This document shows, in pieces, positions 58,864 through 64,000 of a stretch of 64,000 nucleotides of DNA. The stretch comes from Desulfosporosinus sp049943955 (GTDB lineage: Bacteria > Bacillota > Desulfitobacteriia > Desulfitobacteriales > Desulfitobacteriaceae): positions 1-64,000 of the forward strand of contig NZ_JBNFTW010000003.1 of assembly GCF_049943955.1 (NCBI RefSeq), in the 5' to 3' direction. Both the position numbers and the translations under genes were made by a program. Under the pieces are notes generated by a model. That model was given only the letters and a program-made list of their open reading frames with translations, made no database searches and was not told the DNA's origin. Every line of letters begins with the position of its first letter. Positions within the stretch are counted from its first letter, which is position 1.

Positions 58864-59043
58864 ATGAAGAGCGAAGAGAGTAAACTATGGCAATGTCAAA
58901 TGCAAAGTTGTGGGTATATCTATAATCCTGACAGGGGTTGTAAAAAAAGTAAAGTAACTGTGGGTGTGCCCTTTGAGGAACTGCCGGATACATGGAGATG
59001 CCCATTATGCGGAGCCAGTAAGAAAGCATTCAAACCCGTATAA
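58864..59043 (+). CDS. Rubredoxin with C-x4-C first motif
   Basis: 59 residues. WQCQMQSCGYIYNPDRG is the first Cys pair with four residues between the cysteines instead of two; the second is WRCPLCGASKKAF. The core VGVPFEELPDTW is typical. Rubredoxins carry one electron to peroxide/oxygen-reducing enzymes or from NAD(P)H. GGAAGGGAG precedes the ATG. A C-x4-C form has been described in some sulfate reducers. Confidence 0.9.
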   Translation: MKSEESKLWQCQMQSCGYIYNPDRGCKKSKVTVGVPFEELPDTWRCPLCGASKKAFKPV

Positions 59044-59140
59044 GTTTAAGGTTAGAGCATCAAGAAAGATCTAAAGGTTTTATAATCATTCTTCTTGGGG
59101 CTGGAGTGTTGGTAGAGATTTTTACTAAGAGGGTATTTCC

Positions 59141-60907
59141 TTAAGGCCGGGACTTAAAACGCACAATAAATTTTGTGCCGGAAGGAGAAGTTATCACCTC
59201 AATTTTAGCATTATGTCTTTCGGCAATATTAAAACAGGTAGACAGGCCGATCCCTGTTCCGCCTTTTTTCGTTGTTTGAAAAGGAGTGCCCAAACGTTCC
59301 AGAATTTCCTGACTGATGCCAGATCCTTGGTCTTTTACCTCCAGTACAATACTATCTTTGGTTTGATAGGTCCTTATTGTTAAAGTTCCCTTTGGGCTCA
59401 TTGCTTCGAGGCCGTTTCTTGTGAGATTAAGGACTAGCTGTCTCATTTCGCGTTCATCTAACATTAGTTCAGGGACATTCTCTGCCTCAAGGACGACATG
59501 TTTATCTTGGTTGGTTGCATCAGACATAATTAGAGGGTATAAAGAATCCATTAAGTTGTTGAGTTTAACTGGTGTCCGCAATTTGGCGTTTGTTTTAGCA
59601 ACAGATAAAAATTCATTAAGAATGCCGTTAGCCCGATCTAACTCGCTGATCATAAGATCGAAATATTCTGCGTTTTCCTGAGAAATGTTTTTACTCTTTA
59701 AGAGCTGTAAAAAGCCGCGAACTGTTGTCATGGGATTCCTTACTTCATGGGCAATACTTGTTGCCAGCTCACCAACGAGATTCAATCGATCTAAACGGCC
59801 TATTTCTTCTTCGGCAAGCTTGCGTTTGGTAATATCCAGGAGTTGCATTAGAAATAGTTGGGTTCCGTCAATATCTTCAAACGGATGCTGATATACTTCA
59901 TAAATAACATCTTTAATAATGCACTGCCATTGCAGGGGCCCGTAGGTTTGGGTTTTAGATTCCATATTACAGTCCTTGCAAGGACGATTTCTGTTAAAAA
60001 GGAGTTCGAAACATTTCTTATTAGCAGGTTCGCCCTGAATCTCCTTAAACTTATGATTAGCAAAAACAACGTTTCCCTCAGAGGTACGCAGATAAACTAA
60101 ACCGGGGAGTCCATCTAAAATAGCATGAAGACGTTTTTGCTCATCTGCCAGGGATTTCTCCAAGCACTTCTGATCGGAAATATCCCGAAAATAAACAGAG
60201 AGACCTTCCGGAGAAGGGTAAACGTTTACTCTAACCCAGCCGCAGGAAAGTACTGAGAAAGCCTCAAAATAAATATGTTTTTGGGTAAGTTTAGCTTCTG
60301 TAAATTTGAGGAAATACAGATCGTCTGATTCAGGGAATATATCCCAGTAGTATTTCCCGAGAATTTTTTCCTTTTTTGAAGATAAGAAAAGCTGGGCGGC
60401 GGACCCATTGACATAAACGAATTTCCAGGAATTATCCAGAACATAAAAGTAATCGGATATATTGTGAAAGATGCTGTGGATTCTGATATCCGGTTGATCA
60501 GCAGCCTTATTGTTAGGGATGGTACCGTCAGCAGTCGGGCAAGCAATCGCATAAAAAACTCCCTCCGTAGGAATGGGGATCAGCATCCAGGAAAATTGCT
60601 GATAGGTGCCATTGGAAAGACAGTAGCGATTCGTTAAGCCATGAATTCGATTTCCCTTCATCACTTCTGTGATCGCTTGGATTGAAGAATTTTGGTCATC
60701 AGGATGAACAAATTGCTGGATGATCTCCACTGCTGTTAGTTTTTTTATGGTTTTTTGGGTAATTCCAAGAAGTGTTGGCAGAACTGGATTGCTGTATTGA
60801 ATCCGTCCATCTAAGGAATTGATAATAAAGACATAATTGAAATTTAAGAAGACTTTTTTCAGCTTAAGAAGCTCCTTTAAGGAAACCTCTGGAATATTTG
60901 TATCCAA
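59141..60907 (-). CDS. PAS-domain sensor histidine kinase
   Basis: 588 residues with three PAS-like domains (about 15-120, 145-250, 265-370), an HisKA domain with GELATSIAHEVRNPMTTVRG (His about 389) and an HATPase_c domain (N-box NLTRNGLEAM, G-boxes DQGSGIS and GTGIGLST). No membrane segment, so it senses a cytoplasmic signal. PAS domain 3 has Cys pairs (RNRPCKDCNM), which could bind a ligand. Orphan kinases of this type feed the Spo0 sporulation relay in Firmicutes, and no response regulator adjoins it. Confidence 0.9.
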   Translation of the reverse strand: MDTNIPEVSLKELLKLKKVFLNFNYVFIINSLDGRIQYSNPVLPTLLGITQKTIKKLTAVEIIQQFVHPDDQNSSIQAITEVMKGNRIHGLTNRYCLSNGTYQQFSWMLIPIPTEGVFYAIACPTADGTIPNNKAADQPDIRIHSIFHNISDYFYVLDNSWKFVYVNGSAAQLFLSSKKEKILGKYYWDIFPESDDLYFLKFTEAKLTQKHIYFEAFSVLSCGWVRVNVYPSPEGLSVYFRDISDQKCLEKSLADEQKRLHAILDGLPGLVYLRTSEGNVVFANHKFKEIQGEPANKKCFELLFNRNRPCKDCNMESKTQTYGPLQWQCIIKDVIYEVYQHPFEDIDGTQLFLMQLLDITKRKLAEEEIGRLDRLNLVGELATSIAHEVRNPMTTVRGFLQLLKSKNISQENAEYFDLMISELDRANGILNEFLSVAKTNAKLRTPVKLNNLMDSLYPLIMSDATNQDKHVVLEAENVPELMLDEREMRQLVLNLTRNGLEAMSPKGTLTIRTYQTKDSIVLEVKDQGSGISQEILERLGTPFQTTKKGGTGIGLSTCFNIAERHNAKIEVITSPSGTKFIVRFKSRP

Positions 60908-61079
60908 AGCTAACTCCTTTTCTGCATCTATCGTATCAAATGCCCTTATAACTCTAATATGTACTAATCAATAAATAGTAGTTCTACAAATTAACCTTAA
61001 TCCCTTTTTAATAACAATTATTTAATATATACATTACCATCAGGGCTGGCGTTAGTATCAATGCTGCTCTATTATAGAA

Positions 61080-61108
61080 TTGATTATAATCTATAGATGT
61101 GATATAAT
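61080..61108 (+). promoter_or_regulatory. SigA-type promoter of the riboswitch-citrate synthase unit
   Basis: TTGATT, 17-bp spacer, perfect TATAAT (61103-61108), about 65 bp before the riboswitch. Confidence 0.7.
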
Positions 61109-61174
61109 AGGTTCCAATAAATGTATTTTGCAATATGGTTAAAATGATAATCTTTCAAGATTATCTAAATATCC

Positions 61175-61310
61175 TAAATCGCTTAATTCTTTTTAGAAGC
61201 GGGGGAACCATTAATCTGGGGTGAATCCTCCAAAGGAATTTTTTCCTGTAAGAGGTAGGGTTACTTTCGACCCGAATCCGTCAGCTAACTTCGTAAGCGT
61301 TGAAAGGAAA
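61175..61310 (+). ncRNA. c-di-AMP riboswitch (ydaO-yuaA class)
   Basis: The conserved elements occur in order: ATCGCTTAATTC, GCGGGGGAACCA, GGGGTGAATCC, GGTAGGGTTACTTTCGACCC, GAATCCGTCAGCTAACTTCG and TAAGCGTTGAAAGG. These match the ydaO motif closely. Members bind cyclic di-AMP and generally turn expression off, often through a terminator, which is present here at 61371. Upstream of citrate synthase rather than the usual potassium, osmolyte or wall-hydrolase genes. Confidence 0.93.
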
Positions 61311-61370
61311 GAACGATAGGTTAGGCTCTTATTGCCCTGCCTTATTATTCTTTTGCTTTTTCGACTTAGC

Positions 61371-61408
61371 TGACCCCAGACACTGCGTCTTGGGGTTTTA
61401 TTTTATTT
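61371..61408 (+). terminator. Riboswitch expression-platform terminator
   Basis: ACCCCAGACAC / GTCTTGGGGT stem then TTTATTTTATTT, 18 bp before the citrate synthase ATG. It fits an OFF switch. Confidence 0.75.
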
Positions 61409-61425
61409 GAGGGAGGATATTATAG

Positions 61426-62790
61426 ATGTTAAATTACGAACTGACCGAAGGGAAAACGCTTGTTACTTTGAGCAAGGCTGCCGAAAAGAACAGTTTCATA
61501 AATCCTGAATTATACAGCAAATACCAAGTTAAACGAGGGCTTAGGGATCTTGACGGAAGAGGTGTCCTCGTCGGTTTAACCGAAATTGGTGAAGTACACT
61601 CATATATCCTGGACGAAGGTGAAATTATACAAGTTCCAGGCCGATTACTTTATCGTGGCTATGATATTTCCGATATGGTCAATGGATTCACACGAGACGG
61701 CCGATTTGGCTTCGAAGAGACTGCCTTTTTATTGCTTTTTGGCCATCTTCCTGACCAGAAAGGTCTAGAGGATTTCAAACGGATTCTGGCTGGTTATCAG
61801 AAGCTGCCGGAAGATTTTGCCCGCGATTTTATTATGAAGGCACCCAGTAAAGACATTATGAATGCTCTTGCGAGAAGCGTTCTTGCCTTATATTCTTTTG
61901 ACGATAACCCCGACGATCCTTCCATCAGCAATGTTTTAAAACAATGCTTGCTGCTAATAGCCTGTTTTCCATCCTTAGCGGTGTATGCTTATCAAGCCTT
62001 ATCCCATTACCACAGCAATCAAAGTCTCTTTATTCACAGTCCGCGTCCGGAGTTAAGCACAGCAGAGAACATTCTGACAATGCTGAGACCGGACAGCAAG
62101 TACACCAGACTTGAAGCTGCGCTCCTGGATCTCGCTCTGGTGCTGCATGCTGAACATGGCGGGGGAAATAATTCGACCTTTGTTACTCATGTCGTGACTT
62201 CTACCGGCACAGATACCTATTCGGCGATGTCGGCAGCTATAGGTGCTCTCAAAGGGCCGCGTCATGGCGGAGCTAATATTAAAGTAATCAAGATGTTTGA
62301 AGATATCAAGAATCAACTCAAGGATTGGAATGATGATGAAGAAATTGAGCAATATCTAACTCGGATTTTGACAAAAGATGCCTTTGACCGGTCCGGCTTG
62401 ATCTATGGGATAGGCCACGCCGTTTACTCCATTTCAGATCCGAGAGCTGTTATTCTTAAAGATTATGCAGCTAAACTGGCCCAGGAAAAAGGACTGGATG
62501 ATGAATTTAAACTCTACACATCAGTAGAAAGGTTAGCTCCTCAAGTAATCGCTAAGTTTAATAGGATGTATAAAACAGTCAGTGCCAATATCGATTTTTA
62601 CTCCGGATTCGTATATAAAATGCTCAATATTCCTGTTGAAATGTATACACCTATGTTTGCTATTGCTCGAATCGCAGGCTGGAGTGCCCATCGTATTGAG
62701 GAAATTGTTAATGCCGGGAAAATTATCCGGCCGGCTTATAAAAGTGTGGCGCGAAAACAAAAGTACCTTGATTTGATTGAGAGAAATTAG
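61426..62790 (+). CDS. Citrate synthase
   Basis: Condenses acetyl-CoA and oxaloacetate to citrate. 454 residues, with catalytic His in LHAEHGGGNNSTF (about 243) and GPRHGGANIKV (about 284) and the Asp region YGIGHAVYSISDPRAVIL. Start ATG 61426 follows GGGAGGA. Larger N-terminus (about 60 residues) than short bacterial types. 2-methylcitrate synthase cannot be fully excluded, but no prp genes are near. Controlled by the c-di-AMP riboswitch upstream. Confidence 0.9.
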   Translation: MLNYELTEGKTLVTLSKAAEKNSFINPELYSKYQVKRGLRDLDGRGVLVGLTEIGEVHSYILDEGEIIQVPGRLLYRGYDISDMVNGFTRDGRFGFEETAFLLLFGHLPDQKGLEDFKRILAGYQKLPEDFARDFIMKAPSKDIMNALARSVLALYSFDDNPDDPSISNVLKQCLLLIACFPSLAVYAYQALSHYHSNQSLFIHSPRPELSTAENILTMLRPDSKYTRLEAALLDLALVLHAEHGGGNNSTFVTHVVTSTGTDTYSAMSAAIGALKGPRHGGANIKVIKMFEDIKNQLKDWNDDEEIEQYLTRILTKDAFDRSGLIYGIGHAVYSISDPRAVILKDYAAKLAQEKGLDDEFKLYTSVERLAPQVIAKFNRMYKTVSANIDFYSGFVYKMLNIPVEMYTPMFAIARIAGWSAHRIEEIVNAGKIIRPAYKSVARKQKYLDLIERN

Positions 62791-62860
62791 TCCCTTTAAT
62801 ATAGAAGTTATTCTCATTTATACAGAACTAAATATGCATTAATCATAAGGCAAGGGCTTT

Positions 62861-62890
62861 GGCAGCGGTGTAATAACCGGTGCCTTTTTT
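62861..62890 (+). terminator. Terminator after citrate synthase
   Basis: GGCAGCGGT pairs with ACCGGTGCC (one mismatch), followed by TTTTTT. Confidence 0.75.
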
Positions 62891-62959
62891 ATGTAACGGT
62901 TTTGAGTCTTGGAAAAGTTATTAAGAGTAAGTAAACGAGAGGCAAGGTATGGGAACCAT

Positions 62960-62992
62960 TCCCACTTGTAGAAGTGGGAGTCTTTCGTTTGG
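62960..62992 (+). mobile_element. IS200/IS605-like hairpin remnant, copy G
   Basis: CCCACTT-GTAG-AAGTGGGAGTC matches the first hairpin of copy D. Nothing else of the element remains. Confidence 0.35.
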
Positions 62993-63085
62993 ATAGAACG
63001 AGAAGAAAAAGGTATTCGCCGAAAAAGAGAGAATTGTATAGATTCAGCAACCTGACATAAAGAGATAAGACGGGGTGGAACGTTG

Positions 63086-63955
63086 ATGGGAAAATTAAGA
63101 ATCCTGACTACCATGTTGATATTTGGCAGCATCGGTGTCTTTGTTCGCAATATTGCTTTGCCTTCCAGTGAAATCGCCTTTCTTAGAGGAATCATAGGCA
63201 GCGCTTTTTTGATTTTGGCAAGTATTCTTGTTAAACAAAGGCCATCCTTTAAGGCGATTAAACAAAATGGGTTACTTTTAGTCTTATCGGGTGCCGCCAT
63301 CGGATGTAATTGGATTTTCTTGTTTCAAGCCTATAAATACACGACCATATCCAAGGTAACTTTAAGTTATTATTTTGCTCCAATATTTGTCATGATAATG
63401 GCTCCCTTTCTCCTTAAGGAACGATTAACGTTCACTAAGGTTGGATGCATTATTCTTGCCATGGCCGGATTGTTTCTAGTTAACCTGGGAGGCGGCGATA
63501 CAGGCAGCGGGAGTAATCATTTTCTCGGCATAGCATATGGCCTTTCAGCAGCAGTACTCTACGCGAGCGTCATCATCATGAATAAATTTATTAAAAACCT
63601 AACAGGGTTTGAAACTACCCTTGTGCAATTGATGGTATCAAGCTTGGTGCTCCTGCCCTATATTATTTTGGGTGATACAGTAGATTTCTCTGGGTTAACC
63701 TCACACTCAATAGTTTTCATCCTTATTCTGGGTATTCTTCATACAGGAATTGCTTATTTCTTATATTTCACGGCGATCAAAGAATTAAAAGGACAGACTA
63801 TCGCCGCATTAAGCTATATTGACCCAATCACGGCAGTGATCATCTCGGCTGTCTTTCTGGGAGAAAAAATGAGTCCTATGCAAATCATTGGTGGTGTTTT
63901 GATCCTAGGTTCTACCTTTTTAAGTGAGAGGTTGGATATCAGGTCGCAAAGCTAA
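63086..63955 (+). CDS. EamA/DMT-family transporter
   Basis: About 289 residues with ten membrane segments in two EamA repeats (about 5-135, 150-285). Typical parts: SSEIAFLRGIIGSAFLI, AAIGCNWIFLFQAYKYT and LSYIDPITAVIISAVFLGEK. These export metabolites such as amino acids or nucleosides; the substrate is unknown. Start ATG 63086 after GGGGTGGA. Confidence 0.9.
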   Translation: MGKLRILTTMLIFGSIGVFVRNIALPSSEIAFLRGIIGSAFLILASILVKQRPSFKAIKQNGLLLVLSGAAIGCNWIFLFQAYKYTTISKVTLSYYFAPIFVMIMAPFLLKERLTFTKVGCIILAMAGLFLVNLGGGDTGSGSNHFLGIAYGLSAAVLYASVIIMNKFIKNLTGFETTLVQLMVSSLVLLPYIILGDTVDFSGLTSHSIVFILILGILHTGIAYFLYFTAIKELKGQTIAALSYIDPITAVIISAVFLGEKMSPMQIIGGVLILGSTFLSERLDIRSQS

Positions 63956-63992
63956 AGCAAAAGGGGCCCTTTGTCGAAGGGCCCCTTTTGCT
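63956..63992 (+). terminator. Terminator after the EamA gene
   Basis: AGCAAAAGGGGCCCTT pairs perfectly with AAGGGCCCCTTTTGCT (16 bp) around a 5-nt loop; works in both directions. Confidence 0.85.
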
Positions 63993-64000
63993 AACCCCTA

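Noticed and set aside
1..64000. tRNA genes, prophage modules, toxin-antitoxin pairs and defence systems
   Set aside because: No cloverleaf, integrase, phage structural genes or recognised defence domain architectures were seen; the UvrD-like helicase has no nuclease or other defence partner.

Overview
The window reads as chromosome of an anaerobic, endospore-forming Firmicute, most likely Clostridia/Peptococcaceae close to Desulfosporosinus or Desulfitobacterium. Supporting signs are a complete gerA-gerB-gerC germination operon, a cobalamin-dependent (class II) ribonucleotide reductase with NrdR, a ctsR-mcsA-mcsB-clpC stress operon, ferredoxin and rubredoxin, a double-cubane-cluster reductase with its ATP-dependent activator, a c-di-AMP riboswitch and AT-leaning DNA with AGGAGG-type ribosome binding sites. 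The genus is inferred from gene content; no 16S gene is present.

Layout. 1-430: the end of an rRNA operon with a 5S rRNA that appears to carry inserted hairpins, plus further copies of the inserted repeat. 500-5400: a small membrane protein, the germinant receptor operon and a small proline/asparagine-rich peptide, all on the minus strand. 5525-8600: nrdR and nrdJ behind tandem NrdR boxes; nrdJ ends inside six tandem 19-20 bp repeats. 8.6-20.8 kb: an accessory stretch with long gene-poor gaps, an ABC-ATPase ghost, a DUF4440 gene broken by one stop codon, an LRR surface protein, a CWB2 protein, a UvrD-like helicase, an orphan acyl carrier protein, a GC-rich esterase, azlCD with a divergent MocR regulator, and four copies of a hairpin related to the nrdJ-tail repeat. 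21-31.5 kb: lipoprotein, CooT plus a nickel/cobalt ECF transporter, a PadR/MFS pair, ferredoxin, methyltransferase, a GntR regulator with a two-gene CHR transporter, and uracil-DNA glycosylase. 32-37 kb: sbcDC. 37-45.3 kb: an IclR-regulated cluster encoding a glycolate oxidase-like complex (glcFED), a CitE-like malyl-CoA lyase and malic enzyme. 45.4-48.8 kb: DinB, YgbA_NO, MFS and universal stress proteins. 48.8-56 kb: the CtsR operon, a membrane protein and a divergent RadA. 56.2-58.6 kb: a DsrE-like protein with the double-cubane reductase and its activase. 58.8-64 kb: rubredoxin, a PAS histidine kinase, c-di-AMP riboswitch plus citrate synthase, and an EamA transporter.

How the parts work together. 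The 37-45 kb cluster can be read as a route from glycolate to pyruvate: glycolate is oxidised to glyoxylate, which condenses with acetyl-CoA to malyl-CoA/malate, and malate is decarboxylated to pyruvate. Three of its promoters carry TGAAAC-N3-GTTTC-like inverted repeats at nearly the same place downstream of the -10, which suggests one IclR regulon. A c-di-AMP riboswitch in front of citrate synthase suggests that the second messenger controls carbon entry to citrate and glutamate.

Small decayed repeats resembling IS200/IS605 transposon ends are scattered from 21 to 63 kb. All assignments are by reading motifs and alignment from memory; no database search or folding program was run.
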